From positions 1 through 41,755 of the forward strand of contig JAFGUJ010000134.1 in the NCBI GenBank assembly GCA_016938595.1: DNA of 41,755 nt, in the 5' to 3' direction. A program made the translations under genes and the position numbers. Source of the stretch: Campylobacterales bacterium. GTDB lineage: Bacteria; Campylobacterota; Campylobacteria; Campylobacterales; Sulfurimonadaceae. A model generated the notes under the pieces. The model had not been told where the DNA came from. It did not search any database and saw only the letters and a list, made by a program, of their open reading frames with translations. This document shows, in pieces, positions 26,985-36,529 of the stretch. The first letter of the stretch is position 1, and every line of letters begins with the position of its first letter.

Positions 26985-28460
26985 TTGAGCAAAAAAACCG
27001 TTTTGGTCATCACCGACGGAATCGGCTATTCGCCCAAACGCGACTACAATGCGTTTCATGCGGCGAAAAAACCGACCTATGAGCGACTGTTTACCGAGGT
27101 TCCCCACTCGTTAATCGACACGTTCGGCCTCAGCGTGGGCTTGCCAGAGGGGCAGATGGGGAACTCCGAAGTAGGGCACATGTCTATCGGAAGCGGCCGT
27201 GTCCTGTACCAGGATCTCGTGAAAATCTCCCTTGCTTTGGAGGAGGGGAGCTTCGCTAAAAATCCTGTGTTCTCGGGACTTCTCAAAACAAGCAAACGTC
27301 TTCATCTGATCGGTTTGATGTCCGATGGGGGGGTCCACTCTCATATCGACCATATTATGGGGGTAGCCGAGATTGCCGCCGATGAGGGCAAAGAGGTGTG
27401 GCTGCATCTGATTACCGACGGGCGCGATGTCGCCCCCACCTCTGCGAAGCTTTTTCTGCACACGGTCAATACCCACAGCTACACCAACATCAAAATCGCC
27501 TCGATCGGGGGGCGTTTTTTCACAATGGACCGCGACAACCGGTGGGAGCGGGTCGTGAAAGGGTACAATGCCATCGTGTGCGCCACCCCTAAAAGCGACC
27601 AAAGCGTTGCCGACTACATCGAAAACGCCTACGCGGCCGGGGAGACCGACGAGTTTATTACCCCGACCGCTTTTGAAGGGTACGAAGGGTTCAAAAGCGG
27701 GGATGCCGTCCTGATGCTGAACTTCCGGAGCGACCGGATGCGCGAAATCACCGCAGCGATCGGGGAGCGTGATTTCAGCGGGTTCGAGCGGGAGTTCGTA
27801 CCGACCCATCTGGCTACGATGACGCAGTATGACAAAAATTTCCCTTTCCCGGTCCTCTTTCCCAAAGAGACCCCGGCGAATACCCTCGCCGAAGTGATAT
27901 CGCGTGCGGGGCTGCGTCAGCTTCATACGGCAGAAACGGAAAAATACGCCCACGTCACGTTTTTCTTCAACGGAGGACTCGAAGAACCCTACGAAAATGA
28001 AACGCGGGTGCTGATCCCCAGCCCGCAGGTCAAAACCTACGACATGCAGCCGCAGATGAGTGCGGCCGAAGTGGGAGACGTCGTCGTCAAAGCGATGGAT
28101 GAAGGGTACGATTTTGTTGTCGTCAATTTCGCCAACGGCGATATGGTCGGCCATACAGGCAACTTCGAAGCGGCGATCAAAGGGGTCGAGGCGGTCGATC
28201 ACGAACTCGGGCGGATCGTCGAAGCGGCGGAGCGCGACGGCTATGCGGTGGTGATCACCTCCGACCACGGCAACTGCGAAGAGATGCGTGATGACGCCGG
28301 CAACATGCTGACCAACCACACGGTCGGAAAAGTATGGTGTTTCGTGATGGCGGAAGGGGTATCCCATGTCCATCCCGGCGCGTTGAACAACGTCGCACCG
28401 ACGGTTTTAAAGCTGATGGGGGTTGAAATCCCCGCAGAGATGGATTCACCACTTATTTAA
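26985..28460 (+). CDS. gpmI: 2,3-bisphosphoglycerate-independent phosphoglycerate mutase
   Basis: VITDGIGYS, GNSEVGHMSIGSGR, VLMLNFRSDRMREI, ITSDHGNCEEM; TTG start at 26985 preceded by AAGGAG. Confidence 0.95.
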   Translation: MSKKTVLVITDGIGYSPKRDYNAFHAAKKPTYERLFTEVPHSLIDTFGLSVGLPEGQMGNSEVGHMSIGSGRVLYQDLVKISLALEEGSFAKNPVFSGLLKTSKRLHLIGLMSDGGVHSHIDHIMGVAEIAADEGKEVWLHLITDGRDVAPTSAKLFLHTVNTHSYTNIKIASIGGRFFTMDRDNRWERVVKGYNAIVCATPKSDQSVADYIENAYAAGETDEFITPTAFEGYEGFKSGDAVLMLNFRSDRMREITAAIGERDFSGFEREFVPTHLATMTQYDKNFPFPVLFPKETPANTLAEVISRAGLRQLHTAETEKYAHVTFFFNGGLEEPYENETRVLIPSPQVKTYDMQPQMSAAEVGDVVVKAMDEGYDFVVVNFANGDMVGHTGNFEAAIKGVEAVDHELGRIVEAAERDGYAVVITSDHGNCEEMRDDAGNMLTNHTVGKVWCFVMAEGVSHVHPGALNNVAPTVLKLMGVEIPAEMDSPLI

Positions 28461-28474
28461 CATAAAGGATAGCA

Positions 28475-29218
28475 ATGAAGTTTAGCGGTAAAAATGTATT
28501 GGTAACAGGTTCAAGCCGGGGAATCGGGGCGGAAGTGGCCAAAGTGCTGGCAGGATACGGTTTGAAAGTATGGATCAACTACCGCAGCGGCGCGGCGGCG
28601 GCCGATGCGATCAAGGCGCAGATCGAAGCGGCCGGCGGAACGGCGGCGGTGATCGGGTTTGACGTCGCCGACGAAGCGGCGTTTGTGGATGCCATCAAAA
28701 CGATCATCGATGCCGACGGCGAACTCTCCTACCTCGTCAACAACGCCGGGATCACGAACGACAAGCTGGCCCTGCGGATGAAAGTCGAAGAGTTCACGGG
28801 AGTCATCGACGCCAACCTCACCTCGGCGTTCATCGGGTGCCGCGAAGCGATGAAGGCAATGCGCAAACAAAAATTCGGCGCCGTCGTCAACATGGCTTCG
28901 ATCGTCGGAGAGAGCGGCAACGCCGGGCAGACCAACTACGCCGCCTCCAAGGGGGGGATGATCGCGATGACGAAGAGTTTCGCAATCGAAGCGGCGACCA
29001 GCGGGATCCGCTACAACTCGGTGACACCGGGGTTCATCGCGACCGACATGACCGACGAACTCAAAGAAGAGGTCAAAGCCTCTTTCACCGCCAAAATCCC
29101 GATGGCCCGTTTCGGGGATGCCAAAGAGGTGGCCGAAGCGACGGCGTTTTTGCTGAGCGACCATGCCAGCTACATCACCGGCGAAACCCTCAAAGTCAAC
29201 GGCGGGATGCTGATGTAG
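28475..29218 (+). CDS. fabG: 3-oxoacyl-ACP reductase
   Basis: SDR fold: VTGSSRGIGAEVA, NNAGIT, YAASKGG; in fab cluster. Confidence 0.95.
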   Translation: MKFSGKNVLVTGSSRGIGAEVAKVLAGYGLKVWINYRSGAAAADAIKAQIEAAGGTAAVIGFDVADEAAFVDAIKTIIDADGELSYLVNNAGITNDKLALRMKVEEFTGVIDANLTSAFIGCREAMKAMRKQKFGAVVNMASIVGESGNAGQTNYAASKGGMIAMTKSFAIEAATSGIRYNSVTPGFIATDMTDELKEEVKASFTAKIPMARFGDAKEVAEATAFLLSDHASYITGETLKVNGGMLM

Positions 29219-29249
29219 GGCAAAATTTCCCCTCTTAAGTTAAATATGT

Positions 29250-29255
29250 TATAAT
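29250..29255 (+). promoter_or_regulatory. -10 box (TATAAT) for acpP
   Basis: atgttataatttcgc, upstream of acpP ATG 29289. Confidence 0.55.
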
Positions 29256-29288
29256 TTCGCGATTTTATTCATTAGAACAGGAGCTATT

Positions 29289-29519
29289 ATGGCACTTTTG
29301 GACGATATTAAAGAAGTAGTGGTTGAGCAACTCAGCGTTAACCCGGACGAAGTAAAAGAGGATTCTAAATTCGTTGAAGACCTCGGCGCAGACAGCCTCG
29401 ACGTTGTTGAGCTGGTAATGGCTCTTGAAGAGAAATTCGATATCGAAATTCCTGACGACGAAGCGGAAAAAATCCAGACTGTCCAAGATGTAATCAACTA
29501 CATCGAAAGCAAAAACTAA
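29289..29519 (+). CDS. acpP: acyl carrier protein
   Basis: [36 protein letters not shown]. Confidence 0.98.
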   Translation: MALLDDIKEVVVEQLSVNPDEVKEDSKFVEDLGADSLDVVELVMALEEKFDIEIPDDEAEKIQTVQDVINYIESKN

Positions 29520-29525
29520 AAACCA

Positions 29526-29549
29526 TTATCGAGGCATTTGCCTTGATAA
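29526..29549 (+). terminator. hairpin downstream of acpP (possible attenuator)
   Basis: TTATCGAGGC-ATTT-GCCTTGATAA, 10-bp stem with one G-T pair, no strong U-tract directly after. Confidence 0.5.
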
Positions 29550-29565
29550 GCCAACTATAATTTTT

Positions 29566-29609
29566 ATGGTCTAAGAGATTGGCTTAACGGAGCCAAGGTT
29601 TCAGACCAT
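29566..29609 (+). promoter_or_regulatory. nested stem-loop in fabF leader
   Basis: ATGGTCT(aagaga)TTGGCT(taacgg)AGCCAA(ggtttc)AGACCAT, preceded by TATAAT at 29556-29561. Confidence 0.6.
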
Positions 29610-29627
29610 CCACCATCAGGAGAGAAT

Positions 29628-30851
29628 GTGAGAAGAGTAGTAGTAACCGGAATGGGAATGATCAATGCGCTTGGTCATGACAAAGAGAGCTCCTTTAAAG
29701 CGATTTGTAACGGCGAATGCGGTATCGATACCATCACGATTTTCGATGCGTCGGCTCAGAGTGTCCAGATTGCCGGTGAGGTAAAAGGATTTGACCCCAC
29801 GACGGTTATGCCTCCCAAAGAGGTGAAAAAGGCGGACCGCTTTATCCATTTCGGCCTCAAAGCGGCACAGGAAGCGATGGCGGACGCCGCATTTGCGGAA
29901 AGCATCGACAAGGAGCGTTTCGGTATCAGCGCGGCAGCGGGAATCGGCGGTCTTGCAGCGATTGAAACCAACTCCATCGTCCTGGAAACCAAAGGGCCTC
30001 GCCGTATCTCTCCTTTTTTCATCCCATCGGCACTCGTCAACATGCTCGGCGGGTTCGTATCGATCGAGTATGGCCTCAAAGGGCCGAACCTCTCGAGCGT
30101 CACGGCATGTGCGGCGGGGACGCACGGGATCAGTGAAGCGGCCAAAACGATCATGCTCGGCGGTGCCGACCAGATGCTCGTTGTTGCCGCGGAATCGGCG
30201 ATCTGCGGCGTCGGTATCGGCGGGTTTGCGTCGATGAAAGCGCTGGCAACACGCAATGATGAGCCCAAGCGTGCTTCACGTCCGTTCGATGCGGACCGCG
30301 AAGGATTTGTTATGGGTGAAGGGGCTGCGGCACTGGTACTCGAAGAGTATGAAACCGCAGTGGCACGCGGTGCGCGTATCTATGCCGAACTGATCGGATT
30401 CGGTGAAAGCGGCGACGCCAACCACATCACGACACCGGCGCCAGGCGGCGAAGGTGCCGCGCGTGCGATGAAAGCGGCGATGAAAATGGCCGGCAATCCG
30501 AAAATCGATTACATCAACGCCCACGGCACAAGTACCAAGTACAACGACTGGTACGAAACCATGGCAACCAAAGAGACCTTCGGCGGAGCCGAAAACTGTC
30601 CTCCGATCAGCTCGACCAAAGGGCAGACAGGGCACTGCCTCGGTGCCGCCGGCGGAATCGAAGCGGTCATCAGCATCATGGCGATGCGCGATGGTATTAT
30701 CCCTCCGACCATCAACTACGAAACCCCGGATCCCGATTGTGATCTCGACATCGTTCCCAATACGGCACGAAAAGCGGAGCTCAATGTGGTTATGAGTAAC
30801 TCCTTCGGATTTGGCGGTACCAACGGTGTCGTCATCTTCAAAAAACACTAA
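29628..30851 (+). CDS. fabF: 3-oxoacyl-ACP synthase II
   Basis: GTG start; VTACAAGTHGISEA, NAHGTSTKYND, GHCLGAAGGIEAV. Confidence 0.97.
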   Translation: MRRVVVTGMGMINALGHDKESSFKAICNGECGIDTITIFDASAQSVQIAGEVKGFDPTTVMPPKEVKKADRFIHFGLKAAQEAMADAAFAESIDKERFGISAAAGIGGLAAIETNSIVLETKGPRRISPFFIPSALVNMLGGFVSIEYGLKGPNLSSVTACAAGTHGISEAAKTIMLGGADQMLVVAAESAICGVGIGGFASMKALATRNDEPKRASRPFDADREGFVMGEGAAALVLEEYETAVARGARIYAELIGFGESGDANHITTPAPGGEGAARAMKAAMKMAGNPKIDYINAHGTSTKYNDWYETMATKETFGGAENCPPISSTKGQTGHCLGAAGGIEAVISIMAMRDGIIPPTINYETPDPDCDLDIVPNTARKAELNVVMSNSFGFGGTNGVVIFKKH

Positions 30852-30863
30852 GAGGGCAAGCCG

Positions 30864-31799
30864 TTGGCTACCTATCTAGATTTTGAACAGAATATCCGCC
30901 AGATTCAAGAAGAGATTATTGCTGCGGAGGTCCGCTACGACCACCATGCGGTAGAGATTCTCAAGCAGGATTTGGACAAAGAGGTCGAAAAAACCTACTC
31001 GAACCTCTCCCCCTATCAGGAACTTCAGCTGGCACGCCATCAGGACCGTCCCTATGCGCTGGATTACATCAATCTGCTGCTCGATAAAAAATACGAGATC
31101 CACGGCGACCGCCATTTCCGGGACGACCTCTCCATCGTCTGCTATATCGGATATATCGGCGAAGAGCGTGTGATGGTGATCGGCGAGCAAAAAGGGCGCG
31201 GAACCAAAAACAAGCTCAAGCGCAATTTTGGTATGCCCCATCCCGAAGGGTACCGGAAAGCGCTTCGTGCGGCCAAAATGGCCGAGAAATTCAATATTCC
31301 CGTCCTGATGCTGATTGACACTCCGGGCGCCTATCCGGGTCTGGGGGCCGAAGAGCGCAACCAGAGCGAAGCGATCGCCCGGAACCTGCTTGAGCTTTCC
31401 AGCCTCAATACGATTACCGTCTCCGTCGTTATCGGAGAAGGGGGGAGCGGTGGAGCGCTCGCAATCGGCGTCGCCGACAAGCTTGCGATGATGCGTTATT
31501 CGGTCTTCAGCGTCATCTCCCCGGAAGGGTGTTCGGCGATTCTCTGGAACGACCCTTCCAAAGTCGAAGCGGCTACGAAAGCACTTAAAATCACCAGCGC
31601 CGACCTCAAAGAGCTCGATTTGATCGATGATATCGTCGATGAGCCGCTGATCGGTGCGCACCGTGATAAAGAAGGTGCCGCCAATGCTCTGAAAACCTAT
31701 TTCCTCAATCAGGTCTCCGAGCTCAAAGCGCTCAGCGACGATGAGCGTCTCGAGAAGCGTTACAACCGCCTTATCGGAATGGGGCGTTTCGCCGAATAA
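30864..31799 (+). CDS. accA: acetyl-CoA carboxylase carboxyltransferase subunit alpha
   Basis: TTG start; [26 protein letters not shown]-type carboxyltransferase motifs ([17 protein letters not shown]). Confidence 0.97.
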   Translation: MATYLDFEQNIRQIQEEIIAAEVRYDHHAVEILKQDLDKEVEKTYSNLSPYQELQLARHQDRPYALDYINLLLDKKYEIHGDRHFRDDLSIVCYIGYIGEERVMVIGEQKGRGTKNKLKRNFGMPHPEGYRKALRAAKMAEKFNIPVLMLIDTPGAYPGLGAEERNQSEAIARNLLELSSLNTITVSVVIGEGGSGGALAIGVADKLAMMRYSVFSVISPEGCSAILWNDPSKVEAATKALKITSADLKELDLIDDIVDEPLIGAHRDKEGAANALKTYFLNQVSELKALSDDERLEKRYNRLIGMGRFAE

Positions 31800-31805
31800 T
31801 TCTCC

Positions 31806-31841
31806 GACCCCTTTAAGAAGGGGTCATTCTTTCTCTTTTTT
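31806..31841 (+). terminator. Rho-independent terminator after accA
   Basis: GACCCCTT-TAAG-AAGGGGTC followed by attctttctctttttt. Confidence 0.85.
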
Positions 31842-32600
31842 ATCTTCTTTTTTTATTTTCGGACGTTTCAGCCGCTTGGCCTCTTTTGAAAAAGCGATCA
31901 GTTCTTCGGTATTTTGGATCGAGTTTGGCACAAGCGCGAGGGTTCGTTTGAGGAGTTTGGTTGTCGTTATCGCATCGGAAAGGGCACGGTGGTGGGTCGC
32001 TTCTTTGTAGAGGGAGAGCTGTTCGTTCAGGTAGGCAAGCCCGTAGCGTTCGCTTTCGATCGTCCGCTCGGCCAGATCGATCGTACAGAGGGAGCGGTTG
32101 AGGAGCTTTTGTAGCCCGACGCGCTCCATCATCGCGGAGACGAAATTGTAATCGAATTTGGCATCGTGCCCCACAAATACGGCATCTCCCAGAAAGAGAC
32201 GGAATTCCCGCATCACTTTGCCCAGCGCCGGAGCCTGAAGGGTGTGCTCGACCCGTATTCCGGTGATCTCCTGGATCTGTTCGGATATCTCGGTACAGTA
32301 GACAAGGCTTTCATAGGTATCGATGATACGGCCGTTTTGGAGTTTGACGGCTCCGATCTCGATGATCTGGTCTCTGGAAGGCTTGGAGCCGTTGGTTTCG
32401 ATGTCAACGATGCAAAAAAGGGTGTCGTCGACGGAGGTCAGAGCGGTTTGAAGCCGGTAAGTGTCATCGATGAGGAGCAGATTAAGCCCCTGGGCTTTGA
32501 ACAGTTCGATATTCAGATCGCCGCCGATGATGGCTTCAAACTCCTCTTTGGGGATTCCGTGGCGTGCTAGACGGTGCAGGTGTTTGGGATCGAGCATCAT
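31824..32600 (-). CDS. DnaQ-like 3'-5' exonuclease (DEDDh)
   Basis: CIVDIETNGSKP, GHDAKFDYNFV, HHRALSDA; Lys-rich C-terminus. Confidence 0.9.
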   Translation of the reverse strand: MMLDPKHLHRLARHGIPKEEFEAIIGGDLNIELFKAQGLNLLLIDDTYRLQTALTSVDDTLFCIVDIETNGSKPSRDQIIEIGAVKLQNGRIIDTYESLVYCTEISEQIQEITGIRVEHTLQAPALGKVMREFRLFLGDAVFVGHDAKFDYNFVSAMMERVGLQKLLNRSLCTIDLAERTIESERYGLAYLNEQLSLYKEATHHRALSDAITTTKLLKRTLALVPNSIQNTEELIAFSKEAKRLKRPKIKKEDKKEKE

Positions 32601-33184
32601 GATTTCGCCCGGGAGACAAATAGACGGACTTTGTCGGGATCTTTTATCCCATAAGAGGCTTCAACGCCGCTGCTGACATCGACGCCGTAGAAGCCGTAGG
32701 ATTTGAGGGAGGCGACGTTATCGGGATCAAGACCGCCCGCAAGGATGATTTTGGAGCAGTCAAGATGATCAAACCATTCGATATTGAGGCGCTTGCCGCT
32801 TCCGCCATACGTTTCGCAGTAGGCGTCGACGAGACGGTATTCATCGCTATGCCGGAGAATGTCTTCGCGGGACCGGGCGCGGATGACTTTGAGGGCGGGG
32901 AAGCCAAGGGCGCTGTAAAAATCGTCGCTGACGTCAAAATGGATTTGTGCGAGGGTGCATCCGCTCTCAAGGCAGACCGAACGGATCGTATCGGGTTCCT
33001 CATTGACGAAAAGGGCTACTTTCTCGACAAACGGCGGAAGTTGTGCAATGATTTCTCGGGCCGCGTCTGGAGCGATGTAGCGGGGCGATTCGGAATAGAA
33101 GACAAACCCCAGGGCGTCGGCTCCGGCGTCAATGGCAATTAACGCATCCTCAAGATTGGTGATTCCGCAAATTTTGACGCGCAT
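32597..33184 (-). CDS. trpF: phosphoribosylanthranilate isomerase
   Basis: VKICGITNLEDALIAIDAGADALGFVFY, LAGGLDPDNV, GVDVSSGVE. Confidence 0.96.
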   Translation of the reverse strand: MRVKICGITNLEDALIAIDAGADALGFVFYSESPRYIAPDAAREIIAQLPPFVEKVALFVNEEPDTIRSVCLESGCTLAQIHFDVSDDFYSALGFPALKVIRARSREDILRHSDEYRLVDAYCETYGGSGKRLNIEWFDHLDCSKIILAGGLDPDNVASLKSYGFYGVDVSSGVEASYGIKDPDKVRLFVSRAKS

Positions 33185-33826
33185 TTAGATTTTTAAGCTT
33201 TCGATGGCGGTTTTATAGTCCTCTGCGCCGAAGACGTAGCTTCCGGCGACGCAGATGTCGACCCCGGCCTCTTTAAGGAGGGCAATATTGGAACTTCCGA
33301 CTCCGCCGTCGATTTCGATCAGACACGCCGGATTGATCCGGTCACGGAGCGCTTTGAGACGGCGGATTTTTTCGACAACGGTCGGGATAAATTTCTGGCC
33401 GCCGAATCCGGGATTGACACTCATCACGAGGACCATGTCCAGATCGCCTAGAAGGTATTCGATCGATTCGGCCGGGGAGTGGGGATTGAGAACAATTGCC
33501 GGTTTGATTCCCAGGGAACGGATTTTCTGGATCAGGCGGTGGGGGTGCTTCTCCTCTTCGATATGAAACGAAATGTATTCGGGGTTCAAAGGGGCGAAGA
33601 GATCGACGAAAAAGGAGTTGTTCTGAACCATCAGGTGGATGTCGAGCGGTTTCGTCGCAGCTTTGGCGATGGCGTCGACAACGACGGGCCCGATCGTGAG
33701 GTTGGGGACGAAATGGCCGTCCATGACATCGACGTGAACCAAATCACACCCCGCGTCGCAGATCGCACGGACATCGCGGGCTAGATTGCCGAAATCGGCG
33801 GAGAGAACGCTGGGAGCGACGAGCAT
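33185..33826 (-). CDS. rpe: ribulose-phosphate 3-epimerase
   Basis: VAPSVLSADFGNLARD, VHVDVMDGHFVPNLTIG, VNPGFGGQKFIP, EIDGGV. Confidence 0.97.
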   Translation of the reverse strand: MLVAPSVLSADFGNLARDVRAICDAGCDLVHVDVMDGHFVPNLTIGPVVVDAIAKAATKPLDIHLMVQNNSFFVDLFAPLNPEYISFHIEEEKHPHRLIQKIRSLGIKPAIVLNPHSPAESIEYLLGDLDMVLVMSVNPGFGGQKFIPTVVEKIRRLKALRDRINPACLIEIDGGVGSSNIALLKEAGVDICVAGSYVFGAEDYKTAIESLKI

Positions 33827-33898
33827 GGGGAACACCTTGTTTTTTTTCGCTATTTTAGCGAAATAGGTTTGGAGAGAGCTTTGGCCAAGAGGATAGAA

Positions 33899-33921
33899 CC
33901 GTAGAAAATGTGCTTCTACGG
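33899..33921. repeat. inverted repeat CCGTAGAA-N7-TTCTACGG
   Basis: Perfect 8-bp stem between rpe and the CheX-like gene. Confidence 0.5.
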
Positions 33922-33938
33922 GTGATCCCTGATAGCCA

Positions 33939-35330
33939 CTAACGGGTCAGAAAGAAGACAAACTGGCTCCCCTCGAAATCGAGGTTGACCTGCACCCCTT
34001 TTTTGTTCTGGGCCATTTCCATCAGGGAATGGACATTGCCGTAGGTGCGGGGGAGCGTAATGTCGACGTGCTGTTTTTTCTCACCCAGCAGGGCTTTCGC
34101 CCGGCCGCCGATAATGTTGACAAATTCGGCCAGGGCATCGAGCATCGCCTCTTCATCGTCGGTATCTTCGCCGATGAGGAGTTCGCAGGTTTTTTTGGCG
34201 ATTTTTTTGGGGAAGATCAGGATGATCATTCCGTCCACATCGCCGTAAAATCCGATGGAACTGGCGTACTGGTTCCGTGCCGAGCCGATGTCCAGCGTCT
34301 GCATGTTCACCGAATTCTTGGTCGCTTTCGCGTTGGTCATCATACTGATCGTCGAGACGGTCGCGTCGATAAAATTGGGAAGTTCGCTGATCAGCGCTTT
34401 GGTGACCGAACGGGTCTGTTTGGACGCGGAAGAGCTGCCGCCGAGTTCCTGGAGAAGCTCTTTATTTTTCAGGATGTCGTCCATCTGGTCGAAGAAAAGG
34501 ATACCTGCATCCTCCAGATCATTTTTGAAACTTTCGGGGGTTTTTTCAAACGTCATCCCCGCAAAACAGATCGTCGCATTGTATTCGGCAGCCGATGAGG
34601 CGAGTTTGGTGAAAAAATTGAGGGCATGGACGTTCATCGAAACCACTTTGTACGCATCAAAGATGAAAAGGCGGAAGCCGACGTTGAGCGAATTGTTGTG
34701 GTAGGCGATGTTGAACGTGTTGCCGATTTCGGCGTCGAGGAAGTTGGCGATCGTATAGATGATGGCATTGCCGGTAACGCGGGTGGCGATTTTCTGTCCG
34801 AAGAGCCCCAGATAGGTGTCTTCGATGATGGCGTAGTAAAGGTCGGGGGTGTGCTTTTTTTCGTCGAACTCTTTTTGCGTCTGCGCGATGATCGGGTTAT
34901 GGCCGTAATCGAAGAGCTCGATCGCCATCGCGGAACGCTGGGAAGGGTCGTCATTATAGACGAGAACCGTTTTGGAATCGCTTTTGTTTGTCGGGGCAAA
35001 CAGCTCGGCGATTTTTTCGGTCCGGAAGAGAGAAAAGTTGAGATTCCCGCCGTAAAAGGCGTTGATCGTTTTGAATTTGGTATGGTCGTAATCGCACAAA
35101 CCGACTGTAATGTGTTTTTGGTTTCGGATTTCAAGCAACAGCCGGATAAAGACATCGAGGCCGTTTTTATTGAAAAAAATCACTTTTTTAAGCGACACCA
35201 GAAGCATATCGACGTTGAGCGCTTCGGTCGCTTTGATGTCGTCGATCGTCAGGAAAGAGGGGGCATTGTTCCCGTCCAGAAATCCCTGCGGGTGGAAGAC
35301 GGCGATACGTCCTTTAACGGTTGCTCTCAT
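33939..35330 (-). CDS. STAS-like/receiver-like/CheX-domain protein
   Basis: N-terminal STAS-like GRIAVFHPQGFLDGNNAPSFL, middle TVLVYNDDPSQRSAMAIEL, C-terminal CheX-like DALAEFVNIIGGRAKALL (ExxN). Confidence 0.75.
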   Translation of the reverse strand: MRATVKGRIAVFHPQGFLDGNNAPSFLTIDDIKATEALNVDMLLVSLKKVIFFNKNGLDVFIRLLLEIRNQKHITVGLCDYDHTKFKTINAFYGGNLNFSLFRTEKIAELFAPTNKSDSKTVLVYNDDPSQRSAMAIELFDYGHNPIIAQTQKEFDEKKHTPDLYYAIIEDTYLGLFGQKIATRVTGNAIIYTIANFLDAEIGNTFNIAYHNNSLNVGFRLFIFDAYKVVSMNVHALNFFTKLASSAAEYNATICFAGMTFEKTPESFKNDLEDAGILFFDQMDDILKNKELLQELGGSSSASKQTRSVTKALISELPNFIDATVSTISMMTNAKATKNSVNMQTLDIGSARNQYASSIGFYGDVDGMIILIFPKKIAKKTCELLIGEDTDDEEAMLDALAEFVNIIGGRAKALLGEKKQHVDITLPRTYGNVHSLMEMAQNKKGVQVNLDFEGSQFVFFLTR

Positions 35331-36123
35331 CGTACCCCACTACCTGTATAAAAGATTCATAAATGTCGTGAACGAAATCGATTTGAAAATCGAGAAATTC
35401 ATTCAGCCCCGCCGAAACGTAGGGCCCCTGGCTCAGCTCGTAAAACAACAGCAGATGCATCCACTGCGCCAGCAGTTTCTCGTTCCCCTCTAGGTGGGGA
35501 TCAAGTCCGGACGCGCCATGGACGATCCGAGCCGCCAGAGGGGGCATTTCCCATATGCGGGCAATATCGTCGCAGATGTCGAAGAGAGTCCGCTGGCTCA
35601 CACGGTAGAGGATGGTGTTGTAATCGAGCGCTTTGACGCTGCGGAGCTGTTCGACGTCCGCTTTATGCTCCCCGAAAAGGGCATCGCAGACAATGATGCC
35701 GGCGGGAAGAAGGCTGATGGCGCTTTGCGTGTCCTGATTCTGCAATCGCAGGTGGGCCAGAATGTGTTCCCATTTTTGGCTCAGCGAAGCCTGCAAATCG
35801 TAAAATGCGGTCGCCGAGAGGTCAAAAAGGGACCATTTTTTGGGCACCAGCAGGCTTAGCAGGTAGTTGTGCAGAATCTGATACGCTCCTGCGGTTCCCA
35901 AAATGCTGAAAATCTGGGACACATCGCTTACCTCGTTGCGAAACCCGAACGCGGGGCGGTTGACAAGGGTTTTGAGATAGAGCTTGAGGGCCGGGTCTTC
36001 CTCGGCGCATTTGGCTGCTTTGGTCAGTTCGCCGTTGCGGATGTGGGCGAGCGCTTCTTTGAGAATGGAAGGGACGGCCGGAATGGTTTGAATGTATAAA
36101 GTAATCTGTTCTGCTGTGACCAC
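35314..36123 (-). CDS. HDOD domain-containing protein
   Basis: IPAVPSILKEALAHI...AAKCAEEDPALKLYLKTLVN...ILGTAGAYQILHNYLLSLLVP is HDOD-like. Confidence 0.75.
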   Translation of the reverse strand: MVTAEQITLYIQTIPAVPSILKEALAHIRNGELTKAAKCAEEDPALKLYLKTLVNRPAFGFRNEVSDVSQIFSILGTAGAYQILHNYLLSLLVPKKWSLFDLSATAFYDLQASLSQKWEHILAHLRLQNQDTQSAISLLPAGIIVCDALFGEHKADVEQLRSVKALDYNTILYRVSQRTLFDICDDIARIWEMPPLAARIVHGASGLDPHLEGNEKLLAQWMHLLLFYELSQGPYVSAGLNEFLDFQIDFVHDIYESFIQVVGYDESNR

Positions 36124-36280
36124 GTCGTATATGCCCGTCTTTTTATTAAAGTGTCCTAATTGTAGTGAGTGTACGTTAAAAATACCTTTATGAGGGTCAT
36201 CCGGTTCTCTTGGGGATGCGTATGCGGCAATGAATGCACGCTTTTAAAAGTTTTTAAGGAACGCTTTGGGTTGAGTAGGC

Positions 36281-36286
36281 TACAAT
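36281..36286 (+). promoter_or_regulatory. -10-like box (TACAAT) for rpmB
   Basis: taggctacaattcgc. Confidence 0.45.
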
Positions 36287-36319
36287 TCGCAACTAAATTT
36301 TTACGCAAGGAGCCTCAAA

Positions 36320-36508
36320 ATGGCAAGAAGATGTGCTATTAGCGGTAAAGGCCCAATGAGCGGGAACAATGTTTCTCACGCGAAAAACAGAACTAAGCGT
36401 CGTTTTTTACCAAACCTTCGTACTGTTCGTGTAACGCTTGAAGACGGTACTACTAAAAAGCTGAAAATTTCTGCTTCCGAGCTTCGTACTCTGAAAAAAG
36501 ATTCGTAA
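36320..36508 (+). CDS. rpmB: 50S ribosomal protein L28
   Basis: [34 protein letters not shown]. Confidence 0.97.
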   Translation: MARRCAISGKGPMSGNNVSHAKNRTKRRFLPNLRTVRVTLEDGTTKKLKISASELRTLKKDS

Positions 36509-36529
36509 ACGTCCCCCGAAGGGTTTGCG

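Noticed and set aside
27111-28373. 420-aa minus-strand ORF opposite gpmI
   Set aside because: Antisense shadow ORF of a conserved enzyme gene.
33846-33862. Hairpin TTCGCTA-TTT-TAGCGAA near rpe
   Set aside because: T-run lies before the stem on the plus strand, so it is not a terminator for either neighbour; more likely overlaps the rpe promoter region on the minus strand.
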